Assembly (NCBI GenBank): GCA_016182605.1
Contig: JACPGE010000088.1
Location: forward strand, 1-48,375
Direction of reading: 5' to 3'
From: Candidatus Hydrogenedentota bacterium
GTDB taxonomy: Bacteria > Hydrogenedentota > Hydrogenedentia > Hydrogenedentales > JAEUWI01
Length of the DNA stretch: 48,375 nt
Part shown: positions 18,101 through 26,737 of the stretch, in pieces
Layout: each line of letters starts with the position of its first letter
Position numbering within the stretch: the first letter of the stretch is position 1
Translations under genes and position numbers: made by a program
The notes under the pieces: model-generated
The model's input: the letters and a program-made list of their open reading frames with translations, nothing else
Told to the model about the DNA's origin: nothing
Database searches by the model: none

Positions 18101-18311
18101 CGGAGGACTCGGCGACGAACATGGCGCCCTGCTCATCGAAGGCCATGAACATGGGGTAGGCGGCGAGGTCCGGGCCCGCAGCGCGCTCGACCACGAAGCC
18201 GTCGGGCACACTCAGGGCGCTCAACACGGCATCGGGGGCCTGCGCGTGGGAAACTAACGCCATACCGCCCACCAGGGCCGGCATTCCAAGACGAACCAGA
18301 AATCGATGCAT
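15195..18311 (-). CDS. PVC-type haem-binding protein: propeller dehydrogenase-like domain, HEAT repeats, cytochrome c
   Basis: This 1,038-aa secreted protein has a signal peptide that ends near GMALVSHAQA. An N-terminal beta-propeller resembles the 'membrane-bound dehydrogenase' domain (TIGR02604): VPDGFVVERAAGPDLAAYPM, MGILWHQDSLYVASPPD, LLVSDTGAWYVDACPIS. A long HEAT-repeat stretch follows (ALNAYHTSQAPEAARLEAFW and many later alpha-alpha pairs). Near residue 900 is a single c-type haem site, CFTCH, followed by GGRLGPDLTTIG. This layout is characteristic of Planctomycetes and relatives and is thought to be an electron-transferring sugar or alcohol dehydrogenase. A GGGAG ribosome site precedes ATG 18311. 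It is the upstream partner of the DUF1080 gene. Confidence 0.93.
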   Translation of the reverse strand: MHRFLVRLGMPALVGGMALVSHAQAPDAVLSALSVPDGFVVERAAGPDLAAYPMFMAFDEQGAMFVAESSGKDLSGKEMAAAPECMILRLVDTGRDGVYDSRSLFADTLSLPMGILWHQDSLYVASPPDFIRFRDIDGDGVAEEREVLLTGWNVLNTASLHGPFLGPDGWLYLTHGRHGYKIETKEGEVLEGTAARIWRCRPDGTGLERMAGGGFDNPVELIFTPGGETIGTMTYFMDPRNGQRDALMHWVEGGVYPKPHECTGEFIQTGPLMPTMTKFSRIAPAGLERYRSAAFGPDYEGMLFSAQFNPHRVQMHKLIQDGATYRTEDSNFLTSTYPDFFPTDVLEDADGSLLVSDTGAWYVDACPISRVSKPQIKGGIYRIRKADAPHIDDPWGASIDWEGMKPQELAALLADARPRVRDRAIITLERHGKQAVSALNAYHTSQAPEAARLEAFWCIARITGAKSSKTVLEGLRDPAPAIAMAAARMAGLEQDTKAVPGLIALLQHADHGVRRQAATALGQLNAKDAAGELLLASAGATDRFLEHALIYALIQIKEEAVLAEGLSNADPLVQKSAIIALDQLKSPVLTGEHVAELLDSESAPLRTAALWVAGHHPEWAPSIVNYLNAQLAAPAFEPADGLRDTVLAFDSQAPVQDLLGALLQPGAASPEARLWLLQTLQEAGINPLPDALQAAVDGVLTGGAPNERAAALQVVQRNGLTTFDDALRTLAARNDEDTLLRLQALAATAGRIESLTPAEIDLLQTALTGKTDPTNQLAAARVSASLPWSADQLRAFAGAYLPRIDTLTVGVVLPAFGRGAEEAVGLQLVNSLIALSKNAYINLEGALPAVLANYPASVHEAAKPLFDQWAGEREKRVARLQNLEGKLGQGDVGQGRRIFFGDKAACFTCHAIGSEGGRLGPDLTTIGLIRTGHDLLEAVLFPSASIVPGYETVRAETLEEEFIGVITRQDAEGLSIATGVDQTAYIAAKDLQGMKPHAISLMPEGLDAALTETELMDLITFLQSLNENSFLIPEVAKN

Positions 18312-18432
18312 GTTCTCTCCCTCTTTTACCGGCGGCGCCGGGCAACCGGCTTATGATACGGATTCCGGGCCAGGAGATACAGTTTTGGAAGGGCCGCGGC
18401 GGTCCATCTCGCGGATCCGGTCTTGAATAGGC

Positions 18433-18438
18433 TATAAT
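18433..18438 (+). promoter_or_regulatory. Possible -10 box (TATAAT) upstream of the DEAD-box helicase gene
   Basis: A perfect TATAAT lies 71 bases before ATG 18509. At a normal spacing I see no good -35 box (the region reads TCGCGG), so it may depend on other contacts. Confidence 0.35.
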
Positions 18439-18508
18439 AGCGGGCCGGTATTCCCGGTCACCCTCCACACGCACGCGATATTGCTTCACCCGACCCTGGA
18501 GACACTCC

Positions 18509-20443
18509 ATGTCCGACGAATCCACCACCAGTATCCGTTTCGACCAGTTTGGTCTCAACGCGTCGCTGATCAAATCCATTAATGACATCGGTTATGAAAT
18601 ACCCTCGCCGATTCAGGCGCTGGCCATACCGTTTCTGCTTGCGGGGCGCGACGTGCTCGGCCAGGCGCAGACCGGCACGGGCAAGACGGCGGCCTTCGCA
18701 CTGCCGATCCTGTCGAACATCGACTTGCAGCAGCAGAATCCGCAGGTTCTGGTGCTGGTGCCGACGCGCGAACTGGCGATTCAGGTGGCCGAAGCCTTTC
18801 AGCGCTACGCGTCGCACATGAAAAACCTGCACGTGCTGCCGATCTATGGCGGCCAGGCCTATGACGGCCAGTTGCGCCAGCTCAAGCGGGGCGCCCACAT
18901 CGTAGTGGGGACGCCGGGCCGGGTGATGGATCACATGCGCCGGGAGACTCTGGACCTGAGCGAGCTGAAGGTGCTGGTGCTGGATGAAGCGGACGAAATG
19001 CTGCGCATGGGCTTTATCGACGATGTGAAGTGGGTGCTGGAACAGACCCCGCCCGAGCGGCAGGTGGCGCTGTTTTCCGCGACGATGCCCGCGCCCATCC
19101 GGCGCATTGCGCAGAAACACCTGCGCGATCCCGAAGAGATTACCATTCAAGTGCGGACGTCGACGGCCTCCACCATTCATCAGCGTTACTGGCTCGTGAG
19201 CTACGAACACAAGCTTGATGCGCTTACGCGCATTCTGGAATTCGAGCCCTTCGACGGCATGCTCATCTTTGTGAAGACCAAGGCGGCGACGGTGGAACTT
19301 GCGGAACGCCTTCAGGCGCGGGGCCACGCCTGCGCCGCGTTGAACGGCGATGTGGCGCAGAGCCAGCGCGAGCGGCTGGTAAACCACTTCAAGCAGGGCA
19401 AGTTCGACATTCTCGTTGCGACGGATGTGGCGGCGCGCGGTCTCGACGTGGACCGGATCAGCCACGTCATCAACTACGACATCCCTTACGACACCGAGTC
19501 CTACGTGCACCGCGTGGGCCGTACGGGGCGCGCGGGCCGCAGCGGCGAGGCCATAATCTTCATCTCTCCGCGGGAACGGCGCATGCTGGACGCGATCGAG
19601 AAGGCCACGCGGCAGAAGATCGAACTGCTGAAGATGCCCACCACCGAGGACATCAACGATCAGCGGGTATCGCAGTTCAAACAGCGCATCTCCGACACGC
19701 TGGACACGGAAGACCTGGGCATCTTCCCGGGCATCATCGAGCAATACCTGCAGGATCACGACCGCACACCGGTCGATGTGGCGGCGGCATTGGCGCGCAT
19801 GCTTCAGGGAGACGAGCCCTTTCTGCTGCCGCCCCCTCCCTCCCACCATGTCGTGCCGGGACGGCGCCGCGACGGGGACCGGGACGCGGGTGGGCGCGGT
19901 CCGGACATGCGCCCGCACCGTGGCGATCGCAATGATCGGCCAGACCGTGGCGACCGGCAGGTCCGCCCGGAGCGAGTCGCACGCGGCGATCGCAAGGATC
20001 TTGATCGGCGGACGGAGCGCCCGATGCAGGGTGGCCGGGGTTCACTGGAGCATTATCGTATCGAGGTCGGATCCTCGCATGGCGCGACGCCGGGGAACAT
20101 CGTGGGCGCCATTGCAAATGAGACGGGCCTTTCCGGGAAGTATATCGGGCAGATCGACATTCATGAGGACTTCAGCGTGGTGGATCTGCCGGTTATGTCC
20201 AAGGACATCCTGGACCACCTGAAGAACGTTTGGGTGGCCAACCGCAAACTGGATATCAGCCCCCTGGGCTCTGGCGAGACGCCTCCGCGCCCGCAGAAAC
20301 CGCGCACGCCCGATCCGAAGAATGTTGAGGCGGCGAAAAAGCGGGTGGAGTTCAAGAAGAAGGGCCCGGAAAAAGGCGCTGTGAAGAAGACCTTTCTCAA
20401 GAAGGCCGGGCCCAAGAAGGGCAAGAAGCGCAAGGGCGATTAG
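18509..20443 (+). CDS. deaD: DEAD-box RNA helicase with DbpA-type RNA-binding domain
   Basis: This 644-aa DeaD/CsdA-like protein has all the core motifs: Q motif IPSPIQALAIPF, Walker A AQTGTGKT (53-60), PTREL, TPGR, DEAD (159-162), SAT, ARGLD and HRVGRTGRAGRSG. After the helicase core comes an Arg/Asp-rich linker (RDGDRDAGGRGPDMRPHR...). A DbpA RNA-binding domain follows (YRIEVGSSHGATPGNIVGAI, then SVVDLPVMSKDILDHLKNVW). The tail is very basic (KKRVEFKKKGPEKG...). Such helicases remodel rRNA in ribosome assembly and in cold. TGGAG lies 7 bases before the ATG. It is transcribed divergently from the PVC-type haem protein gene, and a long antisense frame over it is a shadow. Confidence 0.95.
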   Translation: MSDESTTSIRFDQFGLNASLIKSINDIGYEIPSPIQALAIPFLLAGRDVLGQAQTGTGKTAAFALPILSNIDLQQQNPQVLVLVPTRELAIQVAEAFQRYASHMKNLHVLPIYGGQAYDGQLRQLKRGAHIVVGTPGRVMDHMRRETLDLSELKVLVLDEADEMLRMGFIDDVKWVLEQTPPERQVALFSATMPAPIRRIAQKHLRDPEEITIQVRTSTASTIHQRYWLVSYEHKLDALTRILEFEPFDGMLIFVKTKAATVELAERLQARGHACAALNGDVAQSQRERLVNHFKQGKFDILVATDVAARGLDVDRISHVINYDIPYDTESYVHRVGRTGRAGRSGEAIIFISPRERRMLDAIEKATRQKIELLKMPTTEDINDQRVSQFKQRISDTLDTEDLGIFPGIIEQYLQDHDRTPVDVAAALARMLQGDEPFLLPPPPSHHVVPGRRRDGDRDAGGRGPDMRPHRGDRNDRPDRGDRQVRPERVARGDRKDLDRRTERPMQGGRGSLEHYRIEVGSSHGATPGNIVGAIANETGLSGKYIGQIDIHEDFSVVDLPVMSKDILDHLKNVWVANRKLDISPLGSGETPPRPQKPRTPDPKNVEAAKKRVEFKKKGPEKGAVKKTFLKKAGPKKGKKRKGD

Positions 20444-20482
20444 GTCCGCGCGATAAGCGTGCACGTGGCAGATGCCGTGACG

Positions 20483-21226
20483 TCATGCATCCGGCTGTTC
20501 CCGTATCGCGTCGCGGATTTCGCGCAACGCGTTCACGTGTGAGGGGCTCCATGTCCTTCCATGGGCCGGTTCCCGCCCCCCCTCATCGCCGAGGCCGGCG
20601 CTGCGGGACCTGCCCAGGCGGGAAAGTATCAGGTCGCGCACTTCCTGCGCATTGTCCAGACCGCTCAGGCACCCTTGATGGAGCGACATGACCGGCAGAC
20701 CCTGCTGTTGATTCATCGCCGAGCCACCGCCGGCCGTATCGACCACCACATCGGCGATGCCGAAGAAACGTTGCAACGGGCCCTGGGACACGGCGACGTT
20801 TTGCACGTTCTCGAAGGTGAAGGTCATCTCGTGGATGATCCACAACCCGGTGCGTATGCGCAGGCTGCGTTCATTCATCACGTACCACGTGGCGTCGTAG
20901 CGGATGTAAATGCCGATGTAGATCAGGCTGAATACCAGCACGAGCAAGGGCCCGAGCGTAACCAGGGCAATTATGCCCGCGGCGGGCTCGGCGATACTGA
21001 GCGCGCCCGCCGCGACAAGGGCAATGAGGACGAACGCAGCGCCTGCGAGCCAAAAACCGAAGAGCGTATAACGCAGATAGCCGGCGCCGGGATGAAAGGC
21101 CACTGGTACCTCACCCTCGCGGTGGGGCAGGGTGGGCGGCGTGCGCGGCACCAGGAAGCACGAGGCAAGCACACCCCATACACCATCGTAGACCCGCGAG
21201 GCGGCCCGTGCTTCTGGCGGCTTCAT
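20483..21226 (-). CDS. Membrane protein with bacterial PH domain (YdbS/YdbT-like)
   Basis: This 247-aa protein has two adjacent transmembrane segments (LRYTLFGFWLAGAAFVLIALVAAGAL and AGIIALVTLGPLLVLVFSLIYIGIY). A bPH2 (DUF304) domain follows: IRYDATWYVMNERSLRIRTGLW, then IIHEMTFTFENVQNVAVSQG, ending PLQRFFGIADVVVDTAGGG. Bacterial PH proteins of this type occur in pairs and are membrane associated; their biochemical role is poorly known. Its ATG overlaps the stop of the upstream PH gene (ATGA, 21223-21226), so the pair is translationally coupled. The C-terminal 50 residues are polar. Confidence 0.82.
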   Translation of the reverse strand: MKPPEARAASRVYDGVWGVLASCFLVPRTPPTLPHREGEVPVAFHPGAGYLRYTLFGFWLAGAAFVLIALVAAGALSIAEPAAGIIALVTLGPLLVLVFSLIYIGIYIRYDATWYVMNERSLRIRTGLWIIHEMTFTFENVQNVAVSQGPLQRFFGIADVVVDTAGGGSAMNQQQGLPVMSLHQGCLSGLDNAQEVRDLILSRLGRSRSAGLGDEGGREPAHGRTWSPSHVNALREIRDAIREQPDA

Positions 21227-21756
21227 CGGGCGTCTCCCCGATCCGCGGCGCGCGCGCGCAGGAGATCGCGAATCTCCTGGAGGAGCGCCAGCGCCTCGCC
21301 GCCACCTTCATCGGCGTGGGCCGGCGGCGTTGCCACGGTCTCCTCCACGCCGCGCATCCGGTTGTAGAGATGGTCGCGCAAGGCCTCCGCCTCCAGAATG
21401 CCCTCTATACTCATCTCCGGCGTGGCGCTGCCCGAGGCGGTCTGCACCGCGACCGTGGCGAGGCCCATCCAGCGCTGCAAGAGATTGCGCGAGAGGTGGA
21501 TGTCCTGAATCCTGCGGTAGGTCAGGTAAGTTTCGCGCCGGAAAAGTATGCCCCAGCTCATCGCGATTCCCGATGCGTCAAAGCGATAGCGCAATGTCTC
21601 ATACTTGAAGAACAGCGGCAGGAACACGAAGGGGAAGAGGGGGCCCGTCAACAGCGACGCCAGCACATAGTAGCTCAAGAGCCTGCGGTGCGGGCGGGTG
21701 ATCGCCGTGGGGTCAAAACCGGGGAATTCCGTGCCAGCCTGTCGAGATGAATCCAT
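21223..21756 (-). CDS. Small membrane protein with bacterial PH domain, partner of the downstream PH gene
   Basis: This 177-aa protein has a hydrophobic hairpin (RLLSYYVLASLLTGPLFPFVFLPLFF) and then a bPH2 domain: YRFDASGIAMSWGILFRRET, YLTYRRIQDIHLSRNLLQRW, ATVAVQTASGS. It is shorter than its partner and ends in a helical Glu-rich tail. The stop overlaps the next start by four bases. It follows the Nudix gene by 48 bases on the same strand, so the Nudix and PH genes may extend the clpS-clpA transcription unit. Confidence 0.82.
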   Translation of the reverse strand: MDSSRQAGTEFPGFDPTAITRPHRRLLSYYVLASLLTGPLFPFVFLPLFFKYETLRYRFDASGIAMSWGILFRRETYLTYRRIQDIHLSRNLLQRWMGLATVAVQTASGSATPEMSIEGILEAEALRDHLYNRMRGVEETVATPPAHADEGGGEALALLQEIRDLLRARAADRGDAR

Positions 21757-21804
21757 GGTGTTTCTCCCGCGATGTGAGCGCGTCTGTTCGCTGTCTCACC
21801 GGGG

Positions 21805-22278
21805 TCAATGGTTTTCCGAGAGCCAAAGCCGCGCGCGTTCCACAAAGTCCCGCTCGCTCGCATAGGTCATGCTGCCGGGCGCCTCGCCCAGCGGCAGCCA
21901 CTCCGGTTCAAAGAGCGCCTCTTCCGTGCCCTCGGGCGCCGCAGGCCCGCGCTCCGGCCGCGTGAGACACATGAGAAAGTACCGCTCGTCGCGCTCACGC
22001 TGCTTCCCTTTGAACGTAAAACTGCTGTGCGCCATCCCCAAGTCGGCCATGATAGCCACATCCCAATAGCCGGATTCTTCCCCCACTTCACGCATCGCCG
22101 CCGCCGTCTCGCTTTCTCCCGCGTCGATGTGCCCCTTTGGCAGGCGCACCTCATGGACCAGCGCGCCATCCCGCGCCACCGTCCGCCGCAGCACAAGCAC
22201 CTCGCCCGAATCATTTACCACCACGCCCCCCGCTGTGCGATGGTATTTGGTCTTGGACTTCATTCCGGACTTGGCCAT
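21805..22278 (-). CDS. Nudix hydrolase
   Basis: This protein of about 157 aa contains a full Nudix box, GHIDAGESETAAAMREVGEESG, fitting GX5EX7REUXEEXGU with a hydrophobic position after REV. It binds divalent metal and cleaves nucleoside-diphosphate-linked substrates; the particular substrate is not predictable. ATG 22278 (MAKSGMKSKTKYHRTAGGVV) is preferred over a longer frame starting at 22377, because the longer form would overlap the end of clpA by about 95 bases and add a low-complexity stretch. With this start the gap to the clpA stop is 4 bases, suggesting co-transcription. Confidence 0.87.
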   Translation of the reverse strand: MAKSGMKSKTKYHRTAGGVVVNDSGEVLVLRRTVARDGALVHEVRLPKGHIDAGESETAAAMREVGEESGYWDVAIMADLGMAHSSFTFKGKQRERDERYFLMCLTRPERGPAAPEGTEEALFEPEWLPLGEAPGSMTYASERDFVERARLWLSENH

Positions 22279-22282
22279 TATA

Positions 22283-24544
22283 TTATTCGACGGCCCCATA
22301 GTCGAAGGCGATGGCGCCATCGCGCAAGACAATCTCCACGGTGCCGCCTTTTTCGAGGCGGCCAAAGAGCAGCTCATCGGAGAGCGGAGTCTCCAGTTCC
22401 TGTTCGATCAGCCGTGCCAGAGGCCGTGCGCCATAATGCGGGTCGTAGCCCTTCTCGGCAAGCCATTGCCGCGCTTCCGGGTGCAGCGTGAGCCGTACCT
22501 TGCGCGACATAAGCTGCGCCTCCAACTGACTGATGAACTTGTCCACCACCTGTTCGATCACCGGCAGCGGCAGATTCGCAAACGGTATGATGGCGTCCAG
22601 GCGGTTGCGGAACTCCGGCGTAAAGGTCTTCTCGATCGCCTTGATGCTTTTGTGCGCCGTGTCCTTCACATCCTGCTGAAATCCGATGCTGTTGGACGAA
22701 AGTTCGCGCGCGCCCGCGTTGGAGGTCATGATCAGGATCACGTTCCGGAAATCGGCCTTCTTGCCCTGGTTGTCCGTGAGCGATGCGCTGTCCATAACCT
22801 GCAACAAGATGTTGAAGAGATCCGGGTGCGCCTTCTCGATCTCGTCGAGCAGCAATACCGTGTAGGGGTGCCGCCGCACTTCGTCCACCAGCAGGCCGCC
22901 CTGATCGAAGCCCACGTACCCCGGGGGCGCGCCGATCAGCCGGGACACAGCATGCTTTTCCATATACTCGCTCATGTCATACTTGGCGAAATGGTTGCCC
23001 AATATCGCCGCAAGCTGGCGCGCCAACTCCGTCTTGCCCACCCCTGTCGGACCCGTGAAGAGAAAGCAGCCTATCGGCTTTTCCGCCCGGCCCAGCCCCG
23101 CGCGGGAACGCTTGATGGAACGCACCATCGCCCGGATGGCGGCGTCCTGGCCAAAGACATTGCGCAACAGATCCGCCTCCAGCGTGGCCAGGCGGTTCTT
23201 GTCCGATGCCGAAACCGTCCGGGCCGGGATCTTGGCCATCTCCGACACGATCAATTCGATGTCGTGCGGCTGAATCCGTTTGCGCCGCGCCCCGCCTTCC
23301 AGCATCACCGTCGCGCCCGCCTCGTCGATCACGTCGATCGCCTTGTCCGGCAGGAAACGATCGTTGATGTGCCGCGCAGAGAGTTCCGCCGCGGCACGCA
23401 ACGCGCTGTCCGCGTATTGAATGCCGTGATGTTCCTCGTACTTGTCTTTCAGCCCGCGCAGAATGCGCACCGTCTCCTCCACCGACGGCTCATCCAGGTC
23501 TATTTTCTGGAAGCGCCGCGCAAAGGCCCGGTCCTTCTCAAAACGATTCTTGTATTCCTCATACGTCGTCGATCCAATGCAGCGCAGTTCCCCGGAGGCA
23601 AGCGCCGGCTTCAATATGGTCGAGGCGTCCATCGACGATTCCGAGGTCGCCCCTGCACCGATCACGGTGTGAATCTCGTCGATATACAGGATAACCTTGG
23701 GCTTCTGGCGCAGTTCATGCAACACGGCCTTAAGGCGCTGCTCAAATTCGCCCCGGAACTTGGTGCCCGCCAGCATGGCCGCGAGGTCCAGGGACAATAT
23801 CTCCACATCCCGGAGCATCGGCGGCACCTGACCGTTGTGAATGTGCAGCGCCAGCCCTTCCGCCAGCGCCGTCTTGCCCACGCCCGGCTCGCCGACAAAG
23901 ACCGGATTGTTCTTGCGCCGCCGCGACAGTACCCGGATCGTGCGCCGCAATTCGTCGCGCCGCCCAATCAAGGGATCGATTGCGCCCGCCGCGGCACGCT
24001 CGTTCAGGTTGACCGTGAAGTCTTCCAGCGCACTGCGCCGGGGCGCCTTCTCGGGTCCCTCGGCGCCCTCGTCCTCATCCACATAGGTCTCATCCGGAGC
24101 GCCGCTGTAGTCCAGTTTGCTGATGCCATGGGCGATATAATTCAGCACGTCCAGGCGCGTGATGCCCTCGGATTGCAGGTAATACGCAGCAAAGGAATCC
24201 TCCTCTTCCAGCATGGACGCCAGGATGTCGCCGGCATCCACCTCTTCCTTGCCCGAGTACTGTACATGCATGATCGCCCGCTGCATCACCCGTTCGAAGG
24301 CCGCCGTCTGGTGCAGGGAGTGGGGGGAACCCTCCGGCACGGGTTGGAGTTCGTCTTTGAAGAACTGCTCCAGGCCCCGTTTCAGATTGTCGAGATCGCC
24401 CCCGCAGTTTTCGATGATTTCGCCCCCCAGCGCATCGTTCAACATCGCGTAGAGCAGGTGCTCCACACAGAGGTACTCGTGGCGCCGCGCCCGCGCTTCG
24501 CGCAGGGCCTTGCTCAAGGTGATCTCAAAATCTTTACTTATCAT
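22283..24544 (-). CDS. clpA: ATP-dependent Clp protease ATP-binding subunit ClpA
   Basis: This 753-aa unfoldase feeds substrates to ClpP. The N-terminal Clp-N domain (residues 1-145) opens [20 protein letters not shown] and includes [16 protein letters not shown]1 has Walker A GEPGVGKT (218-225) and [21 protein letters not shown] before it. AAA2 has [10 protein letters not shown] near residue 497, with [20 protein letters not shown] and the C-terminal ClpB-D2-like region. It lacks the long middle coiled coil of ClpB, which fits ClpA. The adjacent clpS gene 38 bases upstream on the same strand confirms the assignment. No clpP is in the window. Confidence 0.96.
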   Translation of the reverse strand: MISKDFEITLSKALREARARRHEYLCVEHLLYAMLNDALGGEIIENCGGDLDNLKRGLEQFFKDELQPVPEGSPHSLHQTAAFERVMQRAIMHVQYSGKEEVDAGDILASMLEEEDSFAAYYLQSEGITRLDVLNYIAHGISKLDYSGAPDETYVDEDEGAEGPEKAPRRSALEDFTVNLNERAAAGAIDPLIGRRDELRRTIRVLSRRRKNNPVFVGEPGVGKTALAEGLALHIHNGQVPPMLRDVEILSLDLAAMLAGTKFRGEFEQRLKAVLHELRQKPKVILYIDEIHTVIGAGATSESSMDASTILKPALASGELRCIGSTTYEEYKNRFEKDRAFARRFQKIDLDEPSVEETVRILRGLKDKYEEHHGIQYADSALRAAAELSARHINDRFLPDKAIDVIDEAGATVMLEGGARRKRIQPHDIELIVSEMAKIPARTVSASDKNRLATLEADLLRNVFGQDAAIRAMVRSIKRSRAGLGRAEKPIGCFLFTGPTGVGKTELARQLAAILGNHFAKYDMSEYMEKHAVSRLIGAPPGYVGFDQGGLLVDEVRRHPYTVLLLDEIEKAHPDLFNILLQVMDSASLTDNQGKKADFRNVILIMTSNAGARELSSNSIGFQQDVKDTAHKSIKAIEKTFTPEFRNRLDAIIPFANLPLPVIEQVVDKFISQLEAQLMSRKVRLTLHPEARQWLAEKGYDPHYGARPLARLIEQELETPLSDELLFGRLEKGGTVEIVLRDGAIAFDYGAVE

Positions 24545-24582
24545 GCCCTACCGGTTCTGCTTTCTGTGCCATACTGCCGCAC

Positions 24583-24897
24583 TCACTCCGGTTCCATACC
24601 GCACTTGAGCGGGTAACCGTGCTCCTGGGCGAACTTGTGTGTCGCCGCTATCTTCGTCTCCGCAATGTCTTTCACATATACACCCGCGACCCCTTTTCCA
24701 TTCTCGTGAACATTGAGCATGACACGAACCGCCTCGTCTCGGGTCTTCTGGAAGACTTCCTCCAGTATCAGGACGACAAACTCCATGGTGGTATAGTCGT
24801 CATTCAGTAACAAAACCTTATACCGGCGCGGCCGCTCCACCTTTTGCCGCTCCCGCACCACCGTTTCCGACGTACGGGAAGGAATATACTCTGCCAC
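24583..24897 (-). CDS. clpS: ClpS adaptor for the ClpA protease
   Basis: This 104-aa N-degron adaptor binds the ClpA N-domain and delivers proteins with destabilising N-terminal residues. The core is intact: YKVLLLNDDYTTMEFVVLIL contains the pocket residues (Asn-Asp-Asp and the Met), followed by FQKTRDEAVRVMLNVHENGKG and VYVKDIAETKIAATHKFAQ. The flexible N-terminal tail is polar, as usual. It is the first gene of the clpS-clpA unit, divergent from the J-like gene at 25084. Confidence 0.95.
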   Translation of the reverse strand: MAEYIPSRTSETVVRERQKVERPRRYKVLLLNDDYTTMEFVVLILEEVFQKTRDEAVRVMLNVHENGKGVAGVYVKDIAETKIAATHKFAQEHGYPLKCGMEPE

Positions 24898-25029
24898 GGT
24901 TAAACTGCTCCTCGCGTAATCCCATTTTGGGGGCCCATGCCCCGCTGCCCGCCCGCCGGAATCCGTTTCAAAGCGCGTTCCGAAGCGGCAGCCATTCCAG
25001 CTAGATTATAGCGCAATCCGGCAATCCGT

Positions 25030-25059
25030 TTGTTTCGCCAATTACGAAAACGCTACAAT
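25030..25059 (+). promoter_or_regulatory. Putative promoter for the J-like gene
   Basis: TTGTTT (25030-25035), an 18-base spacer and TACAAT (25054-25059) lie 25 bases before ATG 25084. A TATAAT on the opposite strand at 25005-25010 could serve clpS in the same divergent gap, but it lacks a clear -35 box. Confidence 0.35.
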
Positions 25060-25083
25060 ACCTCTTTTCGGAGACATTCTAGT

Positions 25084-25665
25084 ATGCCGGACACAGGCTA
25101 TATCAATTACTTCGAGGTGCTTGGCCTCGATGAAACCTGCAAGACAGGCGATGTGCGCAAGAACTACAAGCAGCAGATGAAGGCGCTGGTGATGGAGATC
25201 GGCCGCGTAGAGATTACGCCCGAGCGCAAAGACGCCTACCTGCTGGAACTCGCCCGCCACAACGCGGCCTTCTACATCCTGCGCGACACCGATTTGCGCG
25301 ACCACTACGAGAAGGACCGCAGGAACGTCATTGCGCTCGAAGTCCAATGGGGTGAAGCCGTTAAGTCCGATTCTCCGGACGCCGACAGGCTGCGCCGCCA
25401 GTACGATGCCGCCCTGCGCCACTTCCTCTCCCGTTACCTCGAAGAGCTCATGCTCGTGGCAGGCCGCGATCCGGAATGCGTCGAAGCCAGCCGCTGGGAC
25501 CCCGCCCACGAACGCCATGCCGGTCCCGTGCTGCGCAGTTTCCGCCAGCAGCTTTACCAGGAAATTCAGGAGCGCCTGCCCTTCTCCGAGGTGACCGAAC
25601 CCCAAATCGATTGGGAGGAACGCGTCCGCACCATCGCGGATACCCTCTCGGCCGCAGGAGCCTGA
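25084..25665 (+). CDS. DnaJ-like protein without the HPD motif
   Basis: This protein of about 193 aa starts with a J-domain-like helical segment: INYFEVLGLDETCKTGDVRKNYKQQMKAL, then LELARHNAAFYILRDTDLRD and HYEKDRR. This has the opening YFEVLGL and the helix III/IV pattern of J domains. The His-Pro-Asp motif needed to stimulate DnaK is absent, and the loop reads GRVEITPERKDAYL instead. The C-terminal 100 residues are helical and unrecognised. ATG 25084 is chosen because GGAG precedes it by 10 bases; an in-frame start at 25030 lies inside the apparent promoter. It is followed after 4 bases by an unknown gene, with which it probably forms an operon. Confidence 0.75.
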   Translation: MPDTGYINYFEVLGLDETCKTGDVRKNYKQQMKALVMEIGRVEITPERKDAYLLELARHNAAFYILRDTDLRDHYEKDRRNVIALEVQWGEAVKSDSPDADRLRRQYDAALRHFLSRYLEELMLVAGRDPECVEASRWDPAHERHAGPVLRSFRQQLYQEIQERLPFSEVTEPQIDWEERVRTIADTLSAAGA

Positions 25666-25669
25666 ACCC

Positions 25670-26737
25670 ATGTCCAAGAAGAAAACGGCGCCCAAAGCCC
25701 CGGTCACCCAAGAAGTCATCGACCGCGCCCTCGCCTCCACCGTGACCTGTGGCGATATCGTCAATTTCCGCGGCCTCTTTGCGCCGGTTTCCCCGCTCCG
25801 CGCCGATTCCCCCGAAGATATTCATTCCGGCAAGTATTGCTATTTCTTCACGGCGGATCAGAATGATCCCCGCTATCGTGAGGCGCTCGCCCTCGCACAG
25901 ACCCCCACAGTCCGTGATTGGGTGCGCAAGCAGCTTGAGAAAAAAGGCCCGGCCCAGTTGCCCAGCCAACTCCTCCTGGCCCTGGCAGACAATGCCGTGC
26001 GTCTCTCCAAGTTCACCTTGGCCGCGCAGGCCTATGAACTCTTGCGCATCCGCCGCCGCATGCAAACGCTCTATTTTGACCAGGCCGATGCCGCATTGGA
26101 CGCCCGCGATTACGCCCGTGCCGTGCATGGATACTGGATCGGGGCAGGCCTTTCCTACGACTACGCCGCCTTTCCCGAACCCATGCCCCGCGGCCAGAAT
26201 TACCAGTCCCGGGCGCTTGTGCTCCATGCGCGCTACCCCACCCGGCCTGAAGAGCATGTGGCGTTGCAGCCCCCGGAACTCCATCTGCGCATAGCCCTGG
26301 GTTATCTCCTGGTTGACCCGGATGCTGTCACACGGATTACTGCCCGCGCGCCCGAAGAACAGTTGAACTTCTTCGAGCACTTGGTCAAGACCATCGATCC
26401 CCAGTGGTCCCAGTTCACCGAGCGCTACCGCAAAGTCTGCAACAATCTTCAGCAGTCCGAAACGCTGCCTCCGCAGCAACAGGACCCCAATGCCGTCGGG
26501 GAATCGGTCGGTCGCGACGAATCGCTGGCAAAACTTAAGGCCATCCCCGCCGAGTTGCTTGGCCGGGAAATCCCCAATGGCGAATGGTGGCAATATGTGA
26601 AGGAACTCGCCTTCCAGCACCCCGCCTCCATCCTGTTTCTGGGGCGTCACGTCATCGACCGCTCCAATGAGATTGTGAAACCCTTTATACTTCGGGATTC
26701 GCCCGTCGTGAAGCGCCTGCAGTTGTTGCCGCTCTAG
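25670..26737 (+). CDS. Unrecognised 355-aa soluble protein, partner of the J-like gene
   Basis: I do not recognise this family. The protein has no signal peptide or membrane segment and looks largely alpha-helical in the middle (LLLALADNAVRLSKFTLAAQ, YFDQADAALDARDYARAVHG), suggestive of TPR-like helical pairs. It starts 4 bases after the stop of the HPD-less J-like gene. Its last codons run into a MITE-like element whose first bases (CTAG) supply the TAG stop, so the natural C-terminus may have been altered by insertion. A chaperone-linked role is only a guess from position. Confidence 0.7.
   Translation: MSKKKTAPKAPVTQEVIDRALASTVTCGDIVNFRGLFAPVSPLRADSPEDIHSGKYCYFFTADQNDPRYREALALAQTPTVRDWVRKQLEKKGPAQLPSQLLLALADNAVRLSKFTLAAQAYELLRIRRRMQTLYFDQADAALDARDYARAVHGYWIGAGLSYDYAAFPEPMPRGQNYQSRALVLHARYPTRPEEHVALQPPELHLRIALGYLLVDPDAVTRITARAPEEQLNFFEHLVKTIDPQWSQFTERYRKVCNNLQQSETLPPQQQDPNAVGESVGRDESLAKLKAIPAELLGREIPNGEWWQYVKELAFQHPASILFLGRHVIDRSNEIVKPFILRDSPVVKRLQLLPL

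Noticed and set aside
18458-19918. 486-aa frame on the minus strand
   Set aside because: It lies wholly antisense to the DEAD-box helicase gene, which has all its motifs; no recognisable product.
22127-24616. 829-aa frame on the plus strand
   Set aside because: It is antisense to clpA, whose domains and neighbour clpS are unmistakable; a GC-rich shadow.
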